Assembly: GCA_030407315.1 (NCBI GenBank)
Contig: JALQPE010000613.1
Location: forward strand, 62,001 to 126,000
Source of the DNA: Asparagopsis taxiformis
Lineage: Eukaryota; Rhodophyta; Florideophyceae; Bonnemaisoniales; Bonnemaisoniaceae
Reading direction: 5' to 3'
Length of the DNA stretch: 64,000 nt
Shown: in pieces, positions 55,301 through 64,000 of the stretch
How the letters are laid out: each line of letters begins with the position of its first letter
Numbering within the stretch: the first letter of the stretch is position 1
The notes under the pieces: generated by a model
What the model saw: the letters and a program-made list of their open reading frames with translations, nothing else
Told to the model about the DNA's origin: nothing
The model's database searches: none
Made by a program: the position numbers and the translations under genes

Positions 55301-56011
55301 CGTGACATGACAGCTGATTTTAATTTGGCACATGGAACTGAGAACTTGCGCGTGATGTCAATGGTAACTCCATACAAGATTGGTTATCTGGAAACGTTTC
55401 CGAAATCAAGTGAAAGAATCAAGTCGTTTATGAAACAGTGGAGTTTACCTCTGATGTACGATGTAATGGAGCACAAATCTGTGTATATGTTGGACTGGAA
55501 TGTATTCCCAGAGCTTCAGGAACCTGCTGCATTTCTGGAATACAAGTCATATATTTCAAGCCCGGCCGGTGTGGCCGGATTGTGCGAGCGAGTTTGGACG
55601 CGATACGAGCCAGAGATATTTGGAGTGCTTGAAAAATATTTACGTGACGAAAGATTATGTGAGATGATATTATCACTCTCATGTGACGGGACGACGACGA
55701 CGGGTAGAGTCAATGGAGAAATTGCGTTGGAACAAGTGAGAAGCATTCGGGAAGAGTGGGTTTCCCAGAAGCGGTTGGACGGCGCATTGGGAGGCGGTGA
55801 GGCAGAAGCCTTCTTGATGCAGATGAGTGCCTTTATGGAAACAATTGTAGAAATGTGCGTAACGGTTCAGAGACATGTTGAAGAAGGATTGGAGCAGTCT
55901 CTACGCGGTATTGGATTTCGAGACACATGCACCATAATGATAGCCAAAGTATTGCAGACACTTGTAGACAGCGTGGCTGATAGTTACAAACAACTGCCAG
56001 GCCAGCAGTAA
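52305..56011 (+). CDS. Indoleamine-dioxygenase-like / NADPH-flavin reductase / cytochrome b5 fusion, frame breaks inside
   Basis: I choose MSSTAIVSP at 52305. The first ~370 residues follow the indoleamine 2,3-dioxygenase pattern: LSFNNGFLP, RLGNPTVSFSTFDLLYYN, LTGALTERNF, LLNPSFHLLDVFFG, FPKLHRDFF, and KHRIRISGIIEVG, which probably holds the heme-ligand His. A P450-reductase-like module follows without a flavodoxin domain: YEPGDRISILPENSD, RPYTYSIAS (FAD site), GVSSHYLSQ, GTGLAPFRAYL (NADPH) and HVYACGRPELEPL. The C terminus is cytochrome b5: FTASQIAEHR, SSYLPVHPGG and NLAHG (two heme His), with a tail to 56011. Frame changes occur near 54125, 54425 and 54710. An intron could explain the first two; the third looks like an indel. 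The identity of each domain is strong; whether this copy is intact is not. Confidence 0.75.
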
Positions 56012-56084
56012 CAAATTGAGGGCAGTGTGTGGAATAACTGTTGGTCCAATATGAATTACTGGCACGCGTCTCGCACGCGCTGAG

Positions 56085-57434
56085 CTATGTGTCGCGATGA
56101 CTTACCGTAAAACGGTTGCGCCCAATGTGCTTCTCCACGCGCAGCACGACCTCTGGCTCCTCCGCCTGTGCTGAATCCGTCTGAGCCGTCTTCTCCTCCA
56201 ACCACCGTCCGTAGGCACGTTCCACTTTGTATATTCCGTCATCTTTCAGGAGGTACCACATCAGCCAATAGGCGACAATTAGTGTCACAAGAGTTGATCC
56301 GAACAGCCACAGTGCCCACACTTTAACCGTAGCCTCCGTCTTGCTTCGTACGGGAACGCTGGTCATTCTCGTTGCAAACGTGTCGGTCATTGCTCTGGGC
56401 AACGCAAAGAATGATGCCAAAATGACGAAAAGCCCATTTTCCATGGTGAAATCCGATCGAGACGCGCTGGACACTACGATGTCTAGTCCGATTAGTGCGT
56501 CCGCTATAGGTGAACGAAACTCTCTCGTAAATTCGGCTCTGTTTTCAGACGTGATAGAGATTTGCAATACCTCCGTTTCATTTTCTGATATCCGATAGCA
56601 GCCCAACACATTAGAATGTACTTCCGCAGTACCTTCCGCATTGTACCGGACATTACGGACACAAGAAATATTTGTCCCTTGCACGTCCAAGACAACCTCA
56701 ACTTGACTAATAATGGTGGTAAACGAAGTGACATTTGAAGACATTGGACGGTGGTCTAGGATAGTGAACGGCGAATTGAATGAAACATTTTCAGGGTCAA
56801 AACTAGCTCTAGCACATCGAGGTCGACCTCCCTCGGAATCGCATCGAAGCCCGATCTCATTTGGATCACCAATTCGTTCAGCCTCTGTCTGATTGCCAGG
56901 GCACCAAAGACCGACAATAGTAATACCATCAGTTGTATTGACCGTATTCGGGAGAATAGGATGATAGTGCAAAAGTCCGTCTTGCAACCTATAGCACACC
57001 CCTGCAAGATTGTGTACTCGTTCTACAGCAAGTCCCCAAAGGATAGAGCTGTAACGACCACGGGCAGATTCCAAGCTTTCGAAACTGTTCCACGTAGCTA
57101 CTTCCACATCCTCAGATACAATCACAACCCTCGACCCAGATCCCAGTTCCAAGGCAATATCGAAGGTTATCGAAAACAAATACGCCAACAAAACTACCAC
57201 GCCACCTAGTGTATAGGTGAATGGTATTCTGACAGAGCCGCCGGATCGCCTGGAGAACAGTGATGTTATCCGCGGCATGTAGAGCAAGCCATTTTTATGC
57301 AAGCTTCGATAGGCGAAATACTCTAGAAACCGACGAGCAATGGCGGGCCACAGCAGAGATGTCGATATGGCCAGCACGAGGTACCTGATGAGGTTGAAGA
57401 TGTTAGTGTCCACACCGACACCAACTTCCTCCAT
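56085..57434 (-). CDS. Membrane protein with large extracytoplasmic domain, paralog A
   Basis: Intact 449-codon frame starting at 57434 (MEEVGVGVDTNIF). Hydrophobic segments lie at about 17-37 (YLVLAISTSLLWPAIA), 72-97 (TLGGVVVLLAYLFSITF) and 375-397 (ALWLFGSTLVTLIVAYWLMW). Between the last two is a domain of about 270 residues with several N-x-S/T sites and paired cysteines (GVCYRLQDG, WCPGNQTE, ISCVRNV, LGCYRISEN), consistent with a secreted or extracellular fold. The family is unknown to me. A related, broken copy lies head-to-head at 58019-59386. Confidence 0.7.
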   Translation of the reverse strand: MEEVGVGVDTNIFNLIRYLVLAISTSLLWPAIARRFLEYFAYRSLHKNGLLYMPRITSLFSRRSGGSVRIPFTYTLGGVVVLLAYLFSITFDIALELGSGSRVVIVSEDVEVATWNSFESLESARGRYSSILWGLAVERVHNLAGVCYRLQDGLLHYHPILPNTVNTTDGITIVGLWCPGNQTEAERIGDPNEIGLRCDSEGGRPRCARASFDPENVSFNSPFTILDHRPMSSNVTSFTTIISQVEVVLDVQGTNISCVRNVRYNAEGTAEVHSNVLGCYRISENETEVLQISITSENRAEFTREFRSPIADALIGLDIVVSSASRSDFTMENGLFVILASFFALPRAMTDTFATRMTSVPVRSKTEATVKVWALWLFGSTLVTLIVAYWLMWYLLKDDGIYKVERAYGRWLEEKTAQTDSAQAEEPEVVLRVEKHIGRNRFTVSHRDT

Positions 57435-57457
57435 AGTGATCTCTGCTGTGTTCCTGC
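57063..57457 (-). repeat. Inverted repeat arm A (gene-conversion tract)
   Basis: This 395-bp stretch of paralog A matches 57996-58389 apart from one missing base. Identity begins 23 bases before the ATG and ends abruptly after GAATCTGCC, beyond which the two genes are far less alike. Confidence 0.9.
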
Positions 57458-57995
57458 ACGTGCAATGCTATTCGAAGGTTGATGAGCTAAGGAACGGCCG
57501 CTCTCGAAACGCTGAACGAAGACATGATATAATGTGCTGCGTGAGCGAAGCCATCCCAAATCAGTACGCAAAGACGATATATAACTTCCAAGTTGTAACT
57601 TACTGCTCGCGTTTGTCACGAGTCCGATTTCAAACGGTGCGATGACAAGCGACCAATTTGTATCAAAGAAATAAATCATTTGCGATGTTGGATACAATTC
57701 ACTAGAGAATGTGTTGGACGTTCCCTTGGTTACCACGAACAGTTGCCAATCTGAGAAAAGGGCTTACCGAATACATCAGCCCATTTTTGGGATGTCGACA
57801 CTTAGGGTACAGTACAATGCAAAGATTGACAATGTCTGATTCCACAACTTTTTTCTCCGACGAGATGACTTATTAAACAAGAACTTCCACACATCATCTT
57901 CCCTGCATCTTAGTCGCAATACTGTCTTAAATTCGTCAAGAAAGGGTATTCCACAGCTAAAGTTTTAACTATTGATGAGTATTGTACTTGCATCT
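57458..57995. promoter_or_regulatory. Shared spacer between head-to-head paralogs
   Basis: The 538-bp centre of the large inverted repeat. It must contain promoters for one or both divergent genes. No gene is seen. Confidence 0.4.
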
Positions 57996-58389
57996 GCAGG
58001 AACACAGCAGAGATCACTATGGAGGAAGTTGGTGTCGGTGTGGACACTAACATCTTCAACCTCATCAGGTACCTCGTGCTGGCCATATCGACATCTCTGC
58101 TGTGGCCCGCCATTGCTCGTCGGTTTCTAGAGTATTTCGCCTATCGAAGCTTGCATAAAAATGGCTTGCTCTACATGCCGCGGATAACATCACTGTTCTC
58201 CAGGCGATCCGGCGGCTCTGTCAGAATACCATTCACCTATACACTAGGTGGCGTGGTAGTTTTTTGGCGTATTTGTTTTCGATAACCTTCGATATTGCCT
58301 TGGAACTGGGATCTGGGTCGAGGGTTGTGATTGTATCTGAGGATGTGGAAGTAGCTACGTGGAACAGTTTCGAAAGCTTGGAATCTGCC
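57996..58389 (+). repeat. Inverted repeat arm B (gene-conversion tract)
   Basis: Inverse-orientation match to 57063-57457. The only difference I see is one lost G near 58260 (TTTTGTTGG became TTTTTTGG), which shifts the frame of paralog B. Confidence 0.9.
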
Positions 58390-59386
58390 AATGGCCGTTT
58401 CAGCCCCATTCTACTTGATATGGCATCTGAGAGATTAAGCAATCTTGCAGGGGTGTGCTATAGGTTGCAAGACGGACTCTTGCACTATCACCCCATTTTA
58501 CCAATTACTGCGAACACGGCTGATGGTGATGTTTTCAATGGATTATGGTGCCCCGGCAATCAGACGGAGGCTGAACGAATTGGTGATCCAAGTGAGATTG
58601 GTTTACGATGTGATTCAAGACGCGGTCTAGCGCTTTGTTCGGAAAATGTCAATGAACCTGACGAGGGCTCTTTTAGCGCTGAATTTGACTTCATCGAGGA
58701 GCGCGGTTTCTCTGCCAATACCACCGTTTCCTCCGGAATTTTGACAAAGCTTGAAAACGTCATCCAAGTGCAGGGGGCAAATATTTCCTGTATCCGCAAT
58801 GTTCTGTATGACCTAGAAGGCACTGAAGAGTTGGACTCCAACGTCATAGGTTGTTATCGCTTATCTGACAATCAGACAGAGGTATTTCGAATCTTGCCCA
58901 GCTCCAATGATGAATCGTTGTTCGTAAGAATTATGTTTTCGAACCAAGTTAACTCATTGATGGGAGTAGCGCTGTTGACAGCAAACTCAGCAAAGTCTGG
59001 ATTTACCGTTGAAGAGACTTTTTTTCCTCACTCTGGCGTCATTCTTTACGTTACCCAGAGCAATGAGAGATACTTTTGCAACGCAAACAGTCGATATTCC
59101 ATTACAGGGGAGGACTGAAGCAACAGTGAAAGTGTGGGCACTTTGGCTGTTCGGATCAACTCTTATTACACTTATTATAGTTTACTGTGTGATGTGGTAC
59201 TTCCTGGAAGATACCGGGATTTACAAAGTGGAGTTGGCATATGGGCGGTGGTTGCAAGAGAAGATGGAACGGGAGACGGAGCTGGTGGATTCCACAGAGG
59301 TGGATGAGGCACACGAGGAATTGCCACATGCGGTATTGCACGTTGAAAGTAATAATGGCGTCAATCGCGTAACAGTAGCAAAATGA
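58019..59386 (+). pseudogene. Membrane protein paralog B, two frameshifts
   Basis: Starts as paralog A does (MEEVGVGVDTNIF). A one-base loss near 58260 stops the frame at 58285; the next frame runs 58264-59118. A second shift in a T run near 59025 leads to the last frame, 59009-59386, with LWLFGSTLITLIIVYCVMW as the C-terminal membrane segment. The domain between keeps the Cys and N-x-S/T pattern of A but differs at many positions. It would be full length without these two indels, so the loss is recent, or the reads are wrong. Confidence 0.8.
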
Positions 59387-59612
59387 GGAAACAATAATCA
59401 TATGTTGTTAACAGTCCCTTGCAGCAACATATTCAGTGAACCCAACTGCACGTCTTGTACATCTTATGGCAACCGCGGCTGCGTCAACTACTCGAGCGCT
59501 TGGCCACTTCTGACAACCTTCTAGCACTCGTACCAGCTTTGCATCAGCTCCCGCGTCCAATATCCTTTGGCTATCGTATCCGCAACTTGAGACAAAGTCG
59601 TCAACATTGTCT

Positions 59613-61526
59613 CTAGAAGCTGATCTTCATGTCCAAACTTCTTTGTAAATCCTGCTTCAAGCGTTCAACAAACGTACCTAGAGCTGCGCTGCCAAGCTGT
59701 CCATCTCCTGCTCCACACTCTACAATTCTGCCCCACAACAACGTACCACCATCCGCCTCTTCCCAAGCTTCCTTCTCGCGCGAAAAGCCGTGATCCATAC
59801 ATCCTCCACCACGCCGCAACTTTGGAGCCAAGCTACCACAGCTGTACATTACCTGGCCAGTGTGTAGATCAATATCATTGTCCCTGGCAACTTTGCTTGC
59901 TGACCCGTAACCACTGTCCCGGTCTCGCGCTCGACTAGTTCCATTGAAGCTTCGTTCGGGCTGCTCGTCAATCTTCTTCATTAGTTCTTCGCACCTTTCT
60001 AACAACTTCTTCATCCCAAACGCATTATCATCCGCTGGAAATACACGAGAAGCTTTAACTATTGCCTCAGCACAATTCTTTCGCACAGAAGCAATATTAT
60101 CCGCTAAATGTGCGTCATACAGATCGTACAAGTCTGCCAGTTTGCCTGTATGTTTCACCTCAGTGGGAAAGCGGGAAATCACATCGGCGAGTGCTCGACA
60201 AGCATGATCACGAACAGGCCATGACTCATCTTTGAAACAAACCTCCAGAGCGTCAATGATCCTAGGTACAAAGACGCGAATTTTGTCGTTGTCCAGCCTA
60301 ATCGCTATCTCCCCAAATCCTTGACACGCTGCTTCCCGCACAGCGTGATTATCGGCAATGCATTGGCTTTCATAGTAAGAAATACACTTGTCCATGTGCT
60401 TAATCAGGTAGACCTTTCCATCCTCAGATATTACAGATCTCCATGTCTGTTGACTGAACACTCGAACCCCCTCTGCTACATAATGTCTATTCAAGCACAT
60501 ACGCGGCAGCAAGTCGGGATACATGGAGCGCTTTTGGTCGACATTGATAGCATTGAGAACTGTTCTGATAGCAATGGAGGCGGCAAACCTAACCTGACTC
60601 CAGTTATCTTGCAATCCTTCCATGACAACCATAATACAGGATTTAGACAAGGTAGCCACAATTACAGACGGTTTGCCTGGATTGGCATTGGCGCCGGAAA
60701 GTGCAAAACTTTCCAGCACTCGCAAGCCAGCCTCACGAACAAACGATTTGGATGGTCTTTCGCCCGAATGATATAGGAAACCAGAAGGGAAAGACCTTCA
60801 ATTTGACATATGTCACCGGTCTCAACAACAGGTAGAAGCATTCCGTACCACATCCTTTGAGGAGATCGGACATGGCTAGCAACATAGTTTCGAGCCCGCG
60901 CCAACCCTCCGTCTCGTGTACCATTTGAAGACCATGGAGCTTTGCATCTGCAGCAGCCTGATCCAGGTCCCGACCCGCGATTCGCGCTGCTTCAAGGAGG
61001 CGTTGGGTTTCGTCGAGTTCAAAGTTATCCTCTATTCTTTGTAAAAGACAAGGTGCCATCTTTTGCCAAACTGCGATGCCAAGGATATGCGCAAGAGTAC
61101 CAATTAGAAGAGAGGTAGCCTCGCGAATGCGTGCTTCGGAATGCTCGATCAACTTGATACACATTTCGAGGGCCTGTTCAGAAAATGTTACATCCACATT
61201 TGCTTGCTTGTCAAGTGAGCGTTCATGAAGAATGACTTGAGCGGCGCGAATTGCTCCGTGTGCCTGTTCCCATGACTCGTGCTGGTTCATTACTCGAAGC
61301 AGATCTTGTTGCAATTGGAAACTTGGTTTTCGTCCCATGTTGATACGCTACGCCTGATCTGCTGCAAAGATCGATCTCTATCAAAGTGACGCTTTGAGAG
61401 CAAACCTTGCATCAAGTCAGCGAAGGACATCGGTTGAAGGGTATGAACGAATTGGCTGGTGTTGCTGGAACCACCATTCATCTGAACAGTACGCATCATA
61501 TGTCTGACAAGAATGAAGCACGGCAA
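59613..61526 (-). pseudogene. HEAT-repeat protein, frame broken at several points
   Basis: Several minus-strand frames combine in order: 61526-61290 (MSFADLMQGLLSKRHF), 61338-60733 (QLQQDLLRVMNQHESW; EHSEARIREATSLLIG), 60904-60662 (MLLPVVETGDICQIEG) and 60725-59613 (NWSQVRFAASIAIRTVL; DNHAVREAACQGFGEIAI; DESWPVRDHACRALADVI). The repeated helix pairs with VR-x-x-A patterns are HEAT repeats. Such proteins act as scaffolds, for example in transport or phosphatase complexes; no specific member is identified. Frame changes near 61330, about 60850 and about 60760 have no obvious introns. The last 120 residues are Ser/Arg- and Gly-rich. Confidence 0.65.
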
Positions 61527-61915
61527 GGAAGCTGATCAGTTCGGATGATGTGATCAGAAGCGCGGTGGATATTGTCTTGTGTGCTGTGGACTGAGACTTT
61601 AAATTTCGGCTGGAAAGCGTTGGGCCCAATGTGAGCCAGATAACACATCGCGCCTGTACTTATTTTTAAGCGATCAAAATTTCCAGCATGGTCAGGTGGA
61701 CGCGAAACTGCTGAACTTGCGACGCTTCAGATCACCGTCGCCCAAGCACATCAAAATGCTCGAGCCAGTCGACTACAATAGCTATCATCCAGCATTGAGA
61801 TGAAACAGAACAGATTTACCCCACTGAAACAACTTTTATGGAATCAAACTATTGAAAGACGCATGTAACCTCAAGTATCCAGCGTCAATTACGATATCAA
61901 CTCTACAGTTACACA
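61527..61915. other. No gene seen
   Basis: Spacer between the HEAT-repeat gene start and the phosphorylase end. Both are on the minus strand. It probably holds the HEAT gene promoter. Confidence 0.3.
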
Positions 61916-64000
61916 CTAAGCCTGAGACTTGTATGAGATTGACCCGGGAATGAATGGTGTGGCTTCGACGTCCCAGATCTGTTCGGCGTACTCGCGAATC
62001 GTTCGGTCCGATGAAAACTTGCCCATTCTCGCAACAGACACAATCGTCTGCTTGACCCATGCCGTTTTGTCCTTGAATGCGGCGTCCACCCGGTCAAGAG
62101 CATCCATGTAAGACGAGAAATCGCGAGTCACCAAGTAGTAATCATTGTACGGCTGCAAAGTGTTTCATAATTGGGCCGCTCGTTTCCGATCCGCAATACA
62201 TGTTGCTCTGAATCTGATTCATGGCTTCTGATAGCCTGTCGTCGCGTACCTTGTATTCACCGTATTTCAATTGGTTCCTCGCGTGGTCAATCTCAGGCGT
62301 ATGTAGCCCGAATACAAACATGTTCTCTTCGCCAACTTCTTCCCGAATCTCAATATTTGCTCCGTCCATCGTTCCGATAATCAAACCGCCGTTCATAACA
62401 AACTTCATATTTGAGGTACCAGAAGCCTCCATTCCAGCTGTGGAAATGTGTTGCGAGATGTCGTTGGCCGGAATAATCATCTCAGCGAGAGTGACGTTGT
62501 AATTTGGCAAGAAGAAAACCTTGAGTGTATCGCCAATGGATGGATCATTGTTCACAACGTCCGCTACTCCATTGATGAGGCGATGAAGTGTTTGGCCTGG
62601 ACATAAGACGCTGCTGCCTTACCACCAATGATGACAACCTTGGGTACGACCTGTGCACGCTCTTCAGGAGACATGCGCTTAATATTATTGTAACGAGCAA
62701 TCACCGAGAATGTTAAGCAACTGGCGCTTGTATTCGTGGATACGCTTAATCTGGATGTCGAAAAGAGCGTTGCAGTTCACCTCTACACCAAATTTGTGTT
62801 TGATATAACTTGCAAGGCGTTTCTTATTCTCGCGCTTGGACTCGATGAATTCACGTTGCAAATCCGCATTATTAACATATTGCTCGAGTCCCTTTGCCAG
62901 TTCCAAGTTGACCACCCATTCATCAGTTTCAATCCACCGAGAGATAATGTTAGAAAGTGAGGGGTTAGCTTGTTGGATCCATCGACGTGGTGTGACACCA
63001 TTTGTCATGTTCAGAATTCTCTGACCATCCTTTGCAAAGTCTGGAAAGAGCCTAGACGAGACGAGTCCAGAGTGAATGGCTGCCACACCATTAACTGTAT
63101 GTGAAGCCACGACTGCGAGCTGTGCCATGCGCACCATCTTTGGATAACCGTCTTCGATGATGCTCATTCGCTGCAATTTATGGCCGTCATTGGGGTACTT
63201 TTGGGCTATCTTTTCAAGGTGTCGACGGTTGATCTCGTAAATGATCATCATATGACGCGGGAGCAACTTCTCCATGAGGGATACAGACCATTTCTCCAAG
63301 GCTTCTGGTAGTACAGTGTGATTGGTGTACGAGAACACCTTGGAAACTGTCTGCCAGGCAGCTGTCCAGCCAAGCCCTTCGTCATCCATAAGAATTCGCA
63401 TCAACTCAACTACACCAATTGTGGGATGGGTATCATTGAGCTGGATGGCGACCTTGGTGTGTAGGTCCGTGAGAGGACGGTTGACCTTTTTGAAACGTCG
63501 CAGAACATCTTGAAGGGTGGCTGAGACAAAAGTACTGCTGCTTGAGACGAAGCTCTTTCCCAGCTTCAGTTGAATCATTTGGATAGAGGACAGAGGAGAT
63601 TTTCTCAGAGCCTCTTTGTCGGCAACAGCACCATAATAATCGCCGCGGGAGAAAGATGCAAGGTCAAACTCTTTGGCTGGTTGTGCGCTCCACAGACGAA
63701 GATTGAGGGTATTGTATGTATCATAGCCTGGGATTGGAGAATCGTAAGCGACGGCCTGGACGATCTCGCCTCCATGTATTTTGAAACCATGGCCTGTTGA
63801 TTCGACATGACCGTAGAAGCGGACTGGGTATGTGACGTCAAGACGCTCGATTTCCCATGGATTTCCATGAGCGAGCCAGTAGTCTGGAATTTCCACCTGA
63901 TGTCCATTGATAATACGCTGTTCAAACATACCGTATTTGTAACGAATACCATAACCCCAAGCAGGATAGTTGAGTGTTGCTAAGGAATCCATGAAGCAGG
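61916..64000 (-). pseudogene. Alpha-glucan (starch/glycogen) phosphorylase, 5' end beyond window
   Basis: At the right edge the frame is open ([20 protein letters not shown], a hallmark of glycogen/starch phosphorylases). It continues with [27 protein letters not shown] and [15 protein letters not shown]. After frame changes near 62690 and 62585 comes [18 protein letters not shown] and [10 protein letters not shown], whose Lys binds pyridoxal phosphate. A third change near 62150 leads to the C terminus ending in SISYKSQA at 61916. The enzyme releases glucose-1-phosphate from alpha-1,4-glucan; in red algae it would act on floridean starch in the cytosol. The three indels fall inside conserved blocks without intron borders. 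The family is certain; whether the gene is dead or misread is open. Confidence 0.85.

Overview
The window is nuclear DNA of a eukaryote whose genes are long and mostly intron-free. It mixes host-type genes (starch/glycogen phosphorylase, a HEAT-repeat protein, an aldehyde dehydrogenase, an indoleamine-dioxygenase-like enzyme) with a dense population of transposable elements, including a Penelope-like retroelement, Tc1/mariner, a Plavaka-like transposase, a tyrosine-recombinase/RecQ element and a DUF7869-type transposase. The style fits a multicellular red alga (Chondrus-like). That is my inference; nothing here fixes the species.

Layout. 0-5 kb: a ParB-like gene running off the left edge, divergent from an intact DUF7869-like DDE transposase. 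8.5-10.2 kb: a broken succinate-semialdehyde-type dehydrogenase. 10.6-15.1 kb: arrays of a palindrome-rich repeat, then a 2.1-kb repeat that recurs at 43.6-45.7 kb. 15.6-21.7 kb: one decayed gene (C2H2-like fingers, tyrosine recombinase, RecQ helicase) split by an insertion. 22.3-25.4 kb: a Penelope-like reverse transcriptase remnant, telomere-like repeats and a divergent ParB-like gene.

27.2-43.4 kb is the centrepiece. It holds a Plavaka-like transposase gene, a convergent coiled-coil gene with a dnaX-type -1 frameshift signal, an intact 1,065-aa DNA methyltransferase-SET fusion, and an intact 1,311-aa ParB-like/2-oxoglutarate dioxygenase fusion. The genes are bracketed by copies of one structured repeat, and two of them share a conserved stretch upstream. 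I infer one large mobile system carrying its own DNA- and histone-modifying enzymes.

46-47.5 kb: a gene whose N terminus is a histone H3 tail mimic, followed in another frame by a possible cysteine-protease-like domain. 48-49.6 kb: a complete Tc1 element with 210-bp inverted repeats. 50-64 kb: host-like genes, namely two related membrane proteins in a head-to-head inverted pair with a gene-conversion tract, an IDO-reductase-cytochrome b5 fusion, a HEAT-repeat protein and a phosphorylase. Several of these host-type genes carry frameshifts, whereas the main mobile-element ORFs at 2-5 and 33-43 kb are open.

All family assignments come from motifs read by eye. No database search was possible.
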